NCBI GenBank assembly: GCA_910579465.1
Contig: CAJTUB010000005.1
Coordinates: 186,001-250,000, forward strand
Direction of reading: 5' to 3'
DNA: 64,000 nt
Source: an uncultured Lachnospiraceae bacterium
GTDB lineage: Bacteria > Bacillota > Clostridia > Lachnospirales > Lachnospiraceae
Position 1 is the first letter of the stretch. Every line of letters starts with the position of its first letter. The position numbers were made by a program, and so were the translations under genes. Under the pieces are notes generated by a model, which was not told where the DNA came from, made no database searches, and saw only the letters and a list, made by a program, of their open reading frames with translations. Shown here piece by piece: positions 44,325 through 53,059 of the stretch.

Positions 44325-45896
44325 TTAATAATTATCCGGTAAATCATTTTCCAGCAAAATGAACTTATGCTTTTCCGTATTCAGCGCGTAGGCATAGCTT
44401 ACCGCCTCCTCCAGCTTATCTGCCGCAAACAGCCGCTCTTCCGGAAATCCGGCGGCAATGGCTCCCTTTTTAATCGGCTCCGTCCGCCGCTTCCCGACAA
44501 GCAGAATGTAATCGCATGCAGCCGCGGCCGCACGTCCGAACTCATAATTGTACTCCTCTTCCTGTTCCCCCAGCTCCACCATCCCCGGCGTTATAAGAAT
44601 CCGCAGCCCGTCAAACAGCGCCAGCGTGTCTACAGCCGCCTTAGAACCTGCCGGATTGGAATTGTATGCGTCGTCAATGATTGTCACGCTGCCACGCTCA
44701 ATCAGCTGCAACCGGTGCTCCACAGGCTGTAAGCGGCGTACCGGAAGCTTCAGCTCCTCTAATGGTATCCCGAGCGTATGTGCCACCGCAATCGCTCCTG
44801 CAATATTTCCTACATTGTGCCTTCCGACCAGCTTTGTCTGGAACTCCGCCGATTCTCCGTCCGGCGTCGTCACCTTAAATGCAGTACCAAGCGCCGACAC
44901 TTTAAGCTCCGAGGCACGGTAACCGCCGCCGCTTTCTCCTGTTTCATAAAAAATACTTGTCTGTGTTCTCTTTTCCTTTTCCTCCCGGATATACCCGTTA
45001 TCCCCATTTAGAAACAGCAGTCCGTCGGCAGGCAGCGCATCTGCCAGCTCAAACTTGGTACGGATAATATTTTCAACCGAATGAAAGGACTCCAGATGCT
45101 GCGGTCCGATTGCCGTAATTACGCCGTGCTTCGGATGCACGATATCGCAAAGCTCCTTAATATCCCCGATATTCTTTGCACCCATTTCACAAATAAAGAT
45201 TTCATGGGTCGGATTCAGGGAAGAACGTATTGTTTTTACGACTCCCATCGGCGTATTGTAGCTCTCCGGCGTCGCCAGCACCTGGAACCGGCTCTGTAAC
45301 AGCGCATTCAGATAAAACTTTACGCTCGTTTTTCCGTAGCTTCCCGTTACGCCGATTACGGTCAGGTTCTTCTGCGCCGCCAGCATCCTTTTCGCATCAC
45401 GGATATAGTGGTTTTTCACCGCCTTCTCTACCGGCGCATTGAAAATATTGGCAAGAACAACCAGGAACGGTTCGCCCAAAAGAAGGACTCCCGCGGTAAA
45501 GTACGCAAACATCCGGCTTTTGCTTATAGCACAAAGTGCCGAAAGCAGCAATGCCAGAAGCAGATTGGCGGCAAATAAACGCTTTACGCGGCTCGTGCAG
45601 ACCAAACGCTTTTTTACCTTCTGCCCTGCCAGCAAAACATAATACCATAGGCTGAGCACCGCCCCCAGCACCGCTATCACCGCCGTTACTGCATGGAACA
45701 GCCCTCCCGCCAGAGCGGCGGCAAGAAACGACGGCAGAAGGACCCTCTGCCGTTCCTTATTCTGCATAAGCCAGGTAAGCTGCAGCTTGTTTTTATAGCC
45801 GTTCTGCTGGAACATATGCACATTATAGCGCATCACGAAAAGAAACGCCGCGGCATATAGGATAAGGCCGCAAATCATTATGATATTCTCTGCCAT
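44325..45896 (-). CDS. murF: MurF-like Mur ligase with N-terminal membrane domain
   Basis: 523 residues. Residues ~1-160 contain about four hydrophobic segments (IIMICGLILYAAAFLFVM; LPSFLAAALAGGLF; AVLGAVLSLWYYVLLAG; LLLALLLSALC). The Mur ligase domains follow with P-loop GVTGSYGKTSVK (about 198-209), TPMGVVKTIRS, CEMGAKNIGDI and DDAYNSNPAGSKAA. Adds D-Ala-D-Ala to the UDP-MurNAc peptide, probably at the membrane. It lacks the usual soluble MurF N-terminal uridine domain, as in related Clostridia. Confidence 0.88.
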   Translation of the reverse strand: MAENIIMICGLILYAAAFLFVMRYNVHMFQQNGYKNKLQLTWLMQNKERQRVLLPSFLAAALAGGLFHAVTAVIAVLGAVLSLWYYVLLAGQKVKKRLVCTSRVKRLFAANLLLALLLSALCAISKSRMFAYFTAGVLLLGEPFLVVLANIFNAPVEKAVKNHYIRDAKRMLAAQKNLTVIGVTGSYGKTSVKFYLNALLQSRFQVLATPESYNTPMGVVKTIRSSLNPTHEIFICEMGAKNIGDIKELCDIVHPKHGVITAIGPQHLESFHSVENIIRTKFELADALPADGLLFLNGDNGYIREEKEKRTQTSIFYETGESGGGYRASELKVSALGTAFKVTTPDGESAEFQTKLVGRHNVGNIAGAIAVAHTLGIPLEELKLPVRRLQPVEHRLQLIERGSVTIIDDAYNSNPAGSKAAVDTLALFDGLRILITPGMVELGEQEEEYNYEFGRAAAAACDYILLVGKRRTEPIKKGAIAAGFPEERLFAADKLEEAVSYAYALNTEKHKFILLENDLPDNY

Positions 45897-45905
45897 AAGG
45901 TTCCT

Positions 45906-46676
45906 CTATTCTATTCCATAAAATGATTTCATAACCCTTGCAAACACATACGGCTGCTCAAGAAAGGAAAAATGTCCTGCTCCCTGCAGTACCACAAGCC
46001 CTGCAGCCGGCATCAGCTGCTCCATCAGCTTTCCATCCGAAAGAGGTGTCGCCGTATCCTTCTCTCCCCAGATGAGCAGTGTCTCCTGCCGCACCTTCGG
46101 CAAAAGTAGTGTCAGGTCTTCATTGACCGCCTTTACAAGACACTCCCGCATCCGCGGCGTCGCCGCCCGGTAGTCCGCAGAACCCTGCCTGCTCTTCCAT
46201 TCCTCGAGCATCGTTCCGAAAAGGAACTTCGAAAGCTTCCATTCGGCAGCCCTCTTCAGTCTTTTATAACGCCGTATCTTCCGCTTCTGTGCCGCGGTTT
46301 TTACCGGCAGGATACCGGCGCTGTCAATCAGCACCAGCTTTGTTATCGTAAAGGGCAGCGTCTCACGGGAAGCCAGACGTATGACCATTCTCCCGCCGTA
46401 AGAATGCCCGACAAAGGACACACGGGAAAGTCCGAAGGGCTCCAAAAAGTGCAGCAGGAACTCTACATAATCCTCCACCGCCCAGCCTTCCCCCGGCTCC
46501 TCGCTCCCGCCGAAGCCCGGCAGGTCAAGGCGTATCACCTGATAACGGGAGGAAAGGCAGTCCGCCACACACTGATATACCTCAAGCTTTGTCCCCCAGC
46601 CCTGCAGCACCACGACCGGCTCTCCCTGTCCTTCCACCTCATACTTTATATGCAATCCATCGACAATTGTTTCCAT
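45906..46676 (-). CDS. alpha/beta hydrolase
   Basis: 256 residues. Nucleophile Ser in VGHSYGGRMV (about 92-101), oxyanion VLQGWGTK, Asp in LIWGEKDTATPLSDG and His in LQGAGHFSFLEQP. Substrate unknown; no signal peptide. Follows closely upstream of murF (9 bp) in the same direction, so it is part of the ddl-murF operon. Confidence 0.9.
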   Translation of the reverse strand: METIVDGLHIKYEVEGQGEPVVVLQGWGTKLEVYQCVADCLSSRYQVIRLDLPGFGGSEEPGEGWAVEDYVEFLLHFLEPFGLSRVSFVGHSYGGRMVIRLASRETLPFTITKLVLIDSAGILPVKTAAQKRKIRRYKRLKRAAEWKLSKFLFGTMLEEWKSRQGSADYRAATPRMRECLVKAVNEDLTLLLPKVRQETLLIWGEKDTATPLSDGKLMEQLMPAAGLVVLQGAGHFSFLEQPYVFARVMKSFYGIE

Positions 46677-46931
46677 ATTCCTTCCTTCCGATATCCGTTT
46701 CGTTCAGGCGTACCGCGCCCCTATCCATTTTACGCGATTCCTTTTTCATTTTAGCACAACGCTTTTTATTTGTCAGTAGCAAATTGAGCTGAGTTTCTCT
46801 ATTTTTCAAATAGGAGCTGTTACAGAAAGTGCCACGGTACCCCATTTAAGACGAAAAAGTCCTCCGGAGCGAATAAAAGGATATTATATGACTGGCGCCG
46901 AATCATTAAAATTTGAACAAAATGAGACCTC

Positions 46932-47057
46932 GAAAATGTCGTTTGCCGTCGACCGCAAATTATTTTTTGTAAATATTGGGGAAAATGTCGTTTTTGCTTT
47001 GACATTTTTTGGAGCATATGGTAGAATGAACCCGTCAGAATATTAACATTGTCGTTT
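46932..47057 (+). promoter_or_regulatory. abrB/spoVT promoter with repeated operator-like sites
   Basis: Promoter TTGACA (46999-47004), 17 bp, TAGAAT (47022-47027). GAAAATGTCGTTT occurs twice (46932-46944 and 46981-46993) and ATTGTCGTTTAAC once more (47048). AAAATGTC-N11-GACATTTT (46982-47008) is an inverted pair overlapping the -35. This suits autoregulation by the downstream AbrB-type protein. The rest of 46677-47078 has no gene. Confidence 0.65.
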
Positions 47058-47078
47058 AACGTACTTCGGAGGTAGAAT

Positions 47079-47342
47079 ATGAAGAACATAGGAATCGTAC
47101 GTAACTTAGATGAAGTCGGAAGAATTACTCTTCCTATCGAAATCCGCCGGTCTCTGGATTTGCACCAGGACGACCCGGTTGAGATTATGCGGGAAGGAAA
47201 CCGAATCATCCTCACAAAGTATCAGCCATGTGACATCTTCAGTGGTGAAACGGAGGACCTGATTGAATATTGCGGGAAAAAAATCTCCAAAAAGAATATA
47301 AAGGCGCTGGCAAAATTAGCCGGTCTGATTAAGGACGAATAA
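47079..47342 (+). CDS. abrB: AbrB/SpoVT-family transition-state regulator
   Basis: 87 residues. The swapped-hairpin AbrB DNA-binding domain is at residues 1-50 (VRNLDEVGRITLPIEIRRSL, then DPVEIMREGNRIILTKYQP). The C-terminal dimerisation tail is short. By synteny it is the AbrB of the rsmI block, as in Bacillus yabC-abrB; it would control stationary-phase and sporulation genes. Confidence 0.92.
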   Translation: MKNIGIVRNLDEVGRITLPIEIRRSLDLHQDDPVEIMREGNRIILTKYQPCDIFSGETEDLIEYCGKKISKKNIKALAKLAGLIKDE

Positions 47343-47350
47343 GCCTTTTC

Positions 47351-47382
47351 AAAGGGGCTGCCGCACAAAGCGCAGCCCCTTT
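47351..47382. terminator. bidirectional terminator between abrB and rsmI
   Basis: AAAGGGGCTGC (47351-47361) pairs with GCAGCCCCTTT (47372-47382), with T or A runs on either side. It overlaps the rsmI stop codon. Same family as 36666 and 38169. Confidence 0.75.
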
Positions 47383-48226
47383 ATTCCCTTTCTAACAGCA
47401 TCGCATAGATTTCCCGTTTGGATACGCCCCTGTCAGCAGCTACTGCTTTCATGGCTTCCTTTTTGTCCATTCCCTGCGATAAATAGCGCTGCATATGCTC
47501 TTCTAAATCCATCTCTGCATAAGCTTCCTGCTCTGCATGCAGCAGTTCCTTTCTGTCAAGCCCCTCTACTATCAGGACGCACTCACCCTTTGCTTCATTT
47601 TCCAGATAATATGCAGCTGCCGCAGACAACGTTGTAAGAACCGCGCTTTCATGCTTTTTTGTCAGTTCCCTGCAGACGGTAAGCCTCCGCTCTCCAAGCG
47701 CCGCAAACAGCTCTGCAAGGGTTTTTGCAAGGCGGTGGGGCGCCTCATACAGCACAATGGTACGAGTCTCGGTTTTCAGCTCCTCCAAAACCTCCAGCCG
47801 TTCCTTTTTTACCGGCGGCAGAAACGCCTCAAAACAAAAGCGTCTTGTCGGAAGCCCCGACAGGGTCAGTGCGGTCACACAGGCACAGGCTCCCGGCAGT
47901 ACCGTTACCGGCACCCCTGCCTCATGCGCCATCCTTACCAGCTCCTCTCCCGGGTCGGAAATCCCCGGCATACCTGCATCGGTAATTACCGCGATATTTT
48001 TTCCGGAAAGCAGCTGCTCTATCAGCTGCCGTCCCTTGTCATACTTATTATACTCATGGTAGCTTGTCATAGGGGTCTTAATCTCAAACCGGTTTAACAG
48101 CTTCCTGCTGTTGCGCGTATCCTCCGCCGCAATGATATCCACCTCCCGCAGCGTCTGCAGCACACGGAACGTAATATCCTCCAGATTCCCGATTGGCGTT
48201 GCGCACAAATATAAAGTTCCTGCCAT
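47381..48226 (-). CDS. rsmI: 16S rRNA (cytidine1402-2'-O)-methyltransferase
   Basis: 281 residues. MAGTLYLCATPIGNLEDITF (YraL/RsmI N-terminus), IAAEDTRNSRKLL, ITDAGMPGISDPGEELV, PGACACVTALTLSG, and LYEAPHRL. SAM-dependent methylation of C1402 in the ribosomal P site. The C-terminal extension is normal. Follows trmN6 in the same operon. Confidence 0.95.
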   Translation of the reverse strand: MAGTLYLCATPIGNLEDITFRVLQTLREVDIIAAEDTRNSRKLLNRFEIKTPMTSYHEYNKYDKGRQLIEQLLSGKNIAVITDAGMPGISDPGEELVRMAHEAGVPVTVLPGACACVTALTLSGLPTRRFCFEAFLPPVKKERLEVLEELKTETRTIVLYEAPHRLAKTLAELFAALGERRLTVCRELTKKHESAVLTTLSAAAAYYLENEAKGECVLIVEGLDRKELLHAEQEAYAEMDLEEHMQRYLSQGMDKKEAMKAVAADRGVSKREIYAMLLERE

Positions 48227-48246
48227 TTTCCTTCTCCTTTGGCGTT

Positions 48247-49041
48247 TTAATAGCCATAGATGCCGGTAATGTCGTCATGGTAAACTCCCGGCTTCTGAAA
48301 TACAATCAGCGGCGGTTCCACCGTCACCCGCGGTCTTCCGCCCTTACATGCCTCAAGCAGCACCATATTCGGCTCCTTATCCACATACGGGTACACGAGA
48401 CGCATCCGCTTCAGTTCCAAGCCATGTACCGACAGGGTACGGATAATCTCCGCCAGCCGGAACGGACGGTGTACCATAAAAAAATTCCCCCGCGGCTTTA
48501 ATACAAAGGCTGCCTCCCTTACCACATCCTCCAGAGTGCAAAGCACCTCATGGCGTGCGATTGCCTTTGGAAGCTCCGGATTTTTCAGACCGTGCTCTGC
48601 CGTCATATAAGGCGGATTGGATGTCACCACATCAAAAGAAGCCGCGCCAAACAGCCGCCCGGCTTCCTTAATATCCCCGACACAAATATCTATCTTTTCA
48701 GAAAGTCCGTTCACTGCTACGCTCCGCGCCGCCATATCGGCACTTTCCTCCTGTATCTCCAGCCCGGTAAGATGCCCTGCCTTTGTCTTTGCCTCTGTCA
48801 GAATCGGTAAAATGCCCGTGCCGGTGCCAAGGTCCAGCACCCTTGCCCCCGGCTTTACCGAAAGAAATCCGGACAAAAGCACCGCATCCATCCCAAAACA
48901 AAACCGTCCCGGATGCTGGAAAATCAAATACTCGTTCCGCTGCAGCTCATCAATCCGTTCTCCGTCCTTTTTCAGCTGCCCTGCAAGCAGATACCTTGCC
49001 CTCAGCTGTTCGGAGCGCTGCCCTTCCTCTGTCTGCGCCAT
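48247..49041 (-). CDS. trmN6: tRNA1(Val) adenine37-N6-methyltransferase (YabB/TrmN6 family)
   Basis: 264 residues. QHPGRFCFGMDAVLLSGFL, SAM loop VLDLGTGTGILPIL and catalytic NPPY in VTSNPPYMT. The family modifies A37 of tRNA1(Val) in E. coli; the Bacillus orthologue is YabB in the same holB-yaaT-abrB block. N-terminal extension of ~30 residues. Confidence 0.9.
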   Translation of the reverse strand: MAQTEEGQRSEQLRARYLLAGQLKKDGERIDELQRNEYLIFQHPGRFCFGMDAVLLSGFLSVKPGARVLDLGTGTGILPILTEAKTKAGHLTGLEIQEESADMAARSVAVNGLSEKIDICVGDIKEAGRLFGAASFDVVTSNPPYMTAEHGLKNPELPKAIARHEVLCTLEDVVREAAFVLKPRGNFFMVHRPFRLAEIIRTLSVHGLELKRMRLVYPYVDKEPNMVLLEACKGGRPRVTVEPPLIVFQKPGVYHDDITGIYGY

Positions 49042-49059
49042 AGCCTCTCCCTGCTCCCC

Positions 49060-49950
49060 TTACTTTCTCGCTTCTTTCCGCTCTAACTGCTCCAGCTCCC
49101 GCAGCTCTGCATCCATATGCACATAATCCGACTTCCTGCGCGGCCGGAACTTCAGCTCGGCAACCTTGTATTCCCGGATTTCCTTTTCATCGTTCTCCAG
49201 CGTGACAATCACCTTCACCAGCTGCTTTAACACACTGGTACTGTGTACCTCGCCTCTTAGCCCGTCCGGCGTCGTCACATGCTCCCCGATGGACGGAAGG
49301 TAGCTGTTCAGCTCTTCGTAAGCCTCCTCCTCGTTCTTTAAGCAGCACATCAGCCTGCCGCACACGCCGGAAATCTTCGTCGGATTCAGGGAAAGGTTCT
49401 GCTCCTTTGCCATTTTAATCGACACCGGAATAAACTCGGACAGATAGGTATGGCAGCAAAGCGCCCTGCCGCACACGCCGATACCGCCTAAAATCTTCGT
49501 TTCATCCCGCACGCCAATCTGGCGGAGTTCGATTCTCGTCTTAAATACTGCCGCCAGGTCCTTAACCAGCTCGCGGAAATCCACACGTCCGTCTGCAGTA
49601 AAATAAAACAGCAGCTTGTTATTGTCAAACGTATATTCCGAATCAATCAGCTTCATTTCCAGATTATGCTTCCGGATTTTTTCCAGACAGATTTTGAACG
49701 CCTCTTTTTCCTTCTCTGCATTGCTTTCCTGTATCCTGACGTCCTCTTCGGTTGCAAGACGAAACACCGGCTTTAACGGAAGCGTTATTTTCTCCTCCGG
49801 GATATCGCGTATTCCCATGACAACATACCCGAACTCTACACCGCGCGCCGTTTCCACAATTACATTAGAGCCCTGCTTTATGTCCAAAGAAAGCGGGTCA
49901 AAATAATACACCTTCCCTGCTTTCCGGAATCTTACACCAACTACCTTCAT
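49060..49950 (-). CDS. ricT: PSP1 family protein YaaT (RicT)
   Basis: 296 residues. PSP1 C-terminal domain (VRFRKAGKVYYFDPLSLDIK at the N-terminus, then IGVCGRALCCHTYLSEFIPV and GVCGRLMCCLKNEEEAYEEL). The Cys pairs are those that bind iron-sulfur clusters in the RicAFT complex. In Bacillus RicT is needed for Spo0A phosphorelay, competence and RNase Y specificity. Located between holB and trmN6 as in Bacillus. Confidence 0.93.
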   Translation of the reverse strand: MKVVGVRFRKAGKVYYFDPLSLDIKQGSNVIVETARGVEFGYVVMGIRDIPEEKITLPLKPVFRLATEEDVRIQESNAEKEKEAFKICLEKIRKHNLEMKLIDSEYTFDNNKLLFYFTADGRVDFRELVKDLAAVFKTRIELRQIGVRDETKILGGIGVCGRALCCHTYLSEFIPVSIKMAKEQNLSLNPTKISGVCGRLMCCLKNEEEAYEELNSYLPSIGEHVTTPDGLRGEVHSTSVLKQLVKVIVTLENDEKEIREYKVAELKFRPRRKSDYVHMDAELRELEQLERKEARK

Positions 49951-49959
49951 CGCGTTTTC

Positions 49960-50946
49960 CTATACCTCCTTCATATGCAGCAAAAGCAATTCCACTGCAT
50001 TTTCAAAATTCACATTAGATTTTAACCGCTGCTTTGCCTGCCCGATTGCCTCTATCAGCCCCTGCAGATTTTCAAAGCTCCGTTTTGCAGCCTGCGCCGA
50101 AACCGCTCCTGCCTCGTCACGGAACAAAAGAGACGCGCTCTCTCCTGCCGCCTTATAGAAAAGCACATCCCTGTACCATAACAGCAGCAAATCCAGATAC
50201 TCCTGCACCGACTCCTTGTGCGCCGAAACCGCCTTTACCGTCTCCATCATTTCCGCCATTGTCATTTCATCCACGCCTTTGGCAAGCTGAAGAACCTCCT
50301 GACGCTGCAGGAGGAACGTCTCCGACTCCGCATAACGCACGGCACGTCCCACAAGACCGCCCGAAAATGCCGCCGCGCTCTCCGCCAGATAGTCCGGCAC
50401 TCCCCTCCGCTCCATCAGGAATCTTTTTATTTTCCCTGCTGCCACCGGATACAAGGGAAGAGAAATGCAACGGGACAATATCGTCGGCAGCAGCATTTCC
50501 TGCCTGTCCGCAAGAATCAGAAAAACCGCGTATGACCGCGGCTCCTCAATCGTCTTTAGCAGCGCATTCTGTGCCTCTTCCGTCATTTTCTCCGCTTCAT
50601 CAATCAGATACACCTTATAGCTGCTGCAATACGGCTTTATCTGTGCATCCGATGTTACCTGCTCCCTGATTTCCTTTACGCCAAGACTTGCCTTTTCCCG
50701 CACTACGGTCTTAAAATCGGGATGATTGCCCGACTCTGCCTGCCTGCACGACTTACACTTCCCGCAGGCGGTAATCCCGCCCTCCTCACACAAAAGCGTT
50801 TTGGCAAATGCCTCTGCAATCAGGCGTTTTCCGCTCCCCGCTTCGCCGCACAAAAGATACGCATGGGAAACCTTCCTCTGACGAATCGCATTCTGCAGAT
50901 GCAAAACCAGCGGTTCATGTCCGACCACATCCTCAAAAGCCGCCAT
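49960..50946 (-). CDS. holB: DNA polymerase III delta' subunit
   Basis: 328 residues from ATG 50946 (GGAG upstream). AAA+ clamp-loader: HAYLLCGEAGSGKRLIAEAF (P-loop), zinc module CGKCKSCRQAE, DEAEKMTEEAQNALLKTIEE and SRC region LPTILSRCISLPLYP. Loads the sliding clamp with delta and tau. Confidence 0.93.
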   Translation of the reverse strand: MAAFEDVVGHEPLVLHLQNAIRQRKVSHAYLLCGEAGSGKRLIAEAFAKTLLCEEGGITACGKCKSCRQAESGNHPDFKTVVREKASLGVKEIREQVTSDAQIKPYCSSYKVYLIDEAEKMTEEAQNALLKTIEEPRSYAVFLILADRQEMLLPTILSRCISLPLYPVAAGKIKRFLMERRGVPDYLAESAAAFSGGLVGRAVRYAESETFLLQRQEVLQLAKGVDEMTMAEMMETVKAVSAHKESVQEYLDLLLLWYRDVLFYKAAGESASLLFRDEAGAVSAQAAKRSFENLQGLIEAIGQAKQRLKSNVNFENAVELLLLHMKEV

Positions 50947-50990
50947 AAAAGTCTCCTTTCCAAAGTTCCCCGCAGCCTCCCACAACCCTG

Positions 50991-51431
50991 TCAGGTAAAT
51001 ATGTCTAACAGCAGTCCTCTGATTTCATCGATTCTGCTCAATATCAGCAAATGGTCCTTCTCATCCTTAATCAGCTCCGCCGCAAGCTCATCCAACGTCT
51101 CATCCACAAGCCGTATCATCCCGTACACGCGGTGTCTGCCGCGCCGGTCAAGAAAATTCTCACGGGAAAACTTATGGGAACGGGAAACAATCTCATTCAT
51201 AAACTCCTTAATCAGTTCCCGGTATTTCTTCATATCCCGCACGTCCATGTGCTTCGCAATCTTCTTTCCCTGCAGGGTAATATCGTCCATCAGCGTACTC
51301 AGCCGCTGCTGGAGCTCTGCTTCCTCTATCTTTCCGGCAAGCATAAACTTAAACGTGCCGTCCGCCTCCTGCACCGGCTTCGGCGCCTCAATCGGCTCTG
51401 CCTGTGAAATCTGATTTACTTTCAATTCCAT
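50991..51431 (-). CDS. yaaR: YaaR family protein (DUF327)
   Basis: 146 residues, helical. MELKVNQISQAEPIEAPKPV then FKFMLAGKIEEAELQQRLST and SREN(F)LDRRGRHRVYGMIRLV. Function unknown, but the gene is always near holB in Firmicutes. Confidence 0.9.
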   Translation of the reverse strand: MELKVNQISQAEPIEAPKPVQEADGTFKFMLAGKIEEAELQQRLSTLMDDITLQGKKIAKHMDVRDMKKYRELIKEFMNEIVSRSHKFSRENFLDRRGRHRVYGMIRLVDETLDELAAELIKDEKDHLLILSRIDEIRGLLLDIFT

Positions 51432-51494
51432 TCCCGTTCACCTCCTCCGGACAGTTCCAGTATACCACGATTACAGCTTCTTCGCAAATGGTAT

Positions 51495-52121
51495 TTACCT
51501 TGAGTTTTCGTATTTTTTAGCAACCCCGGAAAGTCCCGGAGAGCGCACAATATCCTGCGCAATCGCACCCACACACTCCTCCAGATCTATATTCTGGTAG
51601 CGCTTCTGAATCCCCGCAGCACTGATATTCTCCTCACTGAAATCCTGCTGGTCTGCAAGAAACCGCCTGCATACCTCTTCATAATTCGGCTTCACCTGCC
51701 GCCTTTCACGGGAAAGGGAACGCTGCAGCCGCTGAGCGTCCTCTACTTCAATATACACCGGGACAACCGACTCTTCCCCATAATGTTTTCTGAGCTGCAG
51801 ATATCCGGAAAGCGTTGAAATAAACAGATAATCCTGTTTCTTTAAATCAATCTGTCCGTCCTCCACCGTAAAATAATGCCAGTCTCCCGCTATGGTATGA
51901 TATGTTCTGGATTCTATTATTTTATTTTCCTGCCGCAGTCTCTGCCATTCGTCCGTCCCGACAAAGAAATACTCCCTGCCGTCCGTCTCCCCGCGGCGGA
52001 TCGGGCGTGTCGTATACCCGACCACCGTATGCAGCAAAAGCTCTTTCATGCCAATCAGCCGCCTGAATATAGTATCCTTACCGGTTGCGCTCTTACCCAT
52101 CAGCACATAAATTTTGCCCAT
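51495..52121 (-). CDS. gmk: guanylate kinase-like protein
   Basis: 208 residues from ATG 52121 (GGAGG upstream). P-loop GKSATGKDTIFRRL (about 8-21), GYTTRPIRRGETDGREYFFV (GMP-binding), YLFISTLSGYLQLRKHY, and LSRERRQVKPNYEEVCRRFL. The P-loop GKSATGKD differs from canonical GPSGAGKG, so it is a divergent guanylate kinase rather than the main housekeeping copy. Position fits the tmk/gmk slot of the block. Confidence 0.8.
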   Translation of the reverse strand: MGKIYVLMGKSATGKDTIFRRLIGMKELLLHTVVGYTTRPIRRGETDGREYFFVGTDEWQRLRQENKIIESRTYHTIAGDWHYFTVEDGQIDLKKQDYLFISTLSGYLQLRKHYGEESVVPVYIEVEDAQRLQRSLSRERRQVKPNYEEVCRRFLADQQDFSEENISAAGIQKRYQNIDLEECVGAIAQDIVRSPGLSGVAKKYENSR

Positions 52122-52323
52122 AACAACCTCCAAGGTGTTTGTCTACCTCCATTTTTACACATTTCTCCGATTTTTGCAACCAAATCACACCGGAGTTTCC
52201 GCACTTTCCTTCCAGCACGGTCTCCCATATCAGAATCAGCCGCCGAAAATCCGCATAAAATAAGGCTTCTGGCAGATTTTAAAAATTTTTTTGAATTTTC
52301 TTAAAAAAAGTTCAAAAAAACAC

Positions 52324-52352
52324 TTGCATTTTTTTTAAGAATAGTATATAAT
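52324..52352 (+). promoter_or_regulatory. tRNA-Lys promoter
   Basis: TTGCAT (52324-52329), 17 bp, TATAAT (52347-52352). Its predicted start lies ~28 bp before the mature tRNA. Confidence 0.75.
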
Positions 52353-52387
52353 CGTTTTTGCGTTCAGAAATGAACAGAAACAAATAA

Positions 52388-52460
52388 GCGCGACTAGCTC
52401 AGTTGGTAGAGCACCTGACTCTTAATCAGGGTGTCCAGGGTTCGAACCCCTGGTCGCGCA
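52388..52460 (+). tRNA. tRNA-Lys(CTT)
   Basis: Standard cloverleaf: acceptor GCGCGAC/GTCGCGC, D arm GCTC...GAGC, anticodon loop CTCTTAA with anticodon CTT, T arm CAGGG-TTCGAAC-CCCTG, discriminator A. No encoded CCA. Its 3' half from 52414 is repeated at 62095, marking it as the integration site. Confidence 0.97.
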
Positions 52461-52513
52461 TCAGAAGTCTTAGAGGTTGCCACAGAGCAGGTTCTAGGGC
52501 TTTTATTTTTTAA
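52414..52513 (+). repeat. attL, prophage left attachment repeat
   Basis: Starts in the anticodon stem of tRNA-Lys. The first 32 bp (52414-52445) are identical to 62095-62126. After one A/G mismatch, similarity continues through the tRNA end and ~50 bp beyond (to CTTTTATTTTT), with a handful of mismatches. The crossover is most likely in the 32-bp perfect stretch. Confidence 0.9.
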
Positions 52514-52930
52514 CGCGGTGTCGCGTTAATTTCTTACGGTTTGTTCTGAAAGGACCGTTTCAGAACAAAATGAAAATGCCATCAAAGGCTTGTATTCTCT
52601 GGATTTCCCTCGATTTTCCCTTGTATTTTCAGACCACGTATTACAAGGACGTGGTCACGCCGCCTCCTGCCACGCATTCCCCCTGCGGCGCCGCGGCGCA
52701 CGCAGGGGGAACTGCTGTTTTTTTGCACCTTCTGCGCGCTTCCGCTTGCCGTTATTTTTAAGTGTGACGCCCGCCCTGCGGCGTCACGCTCCGCACAGGG
52801 CAGGGCACCGTCCCGGGGCGCAGTCCCGGCAAAAGTCCTGCGCGCTTGCGCTTGCCACATTATCAAAACGGCGTTGCGTCCGCCGTTTTGATGCCACCTA
52901 GCTTCCAGCTGCCCAACCACAGGGATGCAA
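52510..52930. other. prophage noncoding block A (hairpins near attL)
   Basis: No gene in 52461-53059. Hairpins: TTAACGCG-GTGT-CGCGTTAA (52510), GTTCTGAAA...TTTCAGAAC (52543), CCCCCTGCG...CGCAGGGGG (52679-52709, then T-rich), GTGACGCC...GGCGTCAC (52764-52787), and ATCAAAACGGCG...CGCCGTTTTGAT (~52858-52889). The last two recur in block B. Candidate replication/packaging signals. Confidence 0.6.
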
Positions 52931-53059
52931 AAAAAGAACCCCGGGGCCGGGGCTGTTTTCAGAATCTTTTTAAAAAACAGGCTGCACGCAGGACTGATGC
53001 AGCTCCTTCAGATGCAAATTGTCAGACTAAACCAGCTGTTTCAGCTCTGAATTGTCAGA

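Noticed and set aside
46820..47215. Minus-strand open frame over the abrB promoter and gene
   Set aside because: Antisense to abrB and covers promoter elements; no SD or homology.
52582..52920. Open frames in noncoding block A
   Set aside because: Same reason: palindromic GC-rich DNA, no ribosome binding site, frames disrupted in the related block B.
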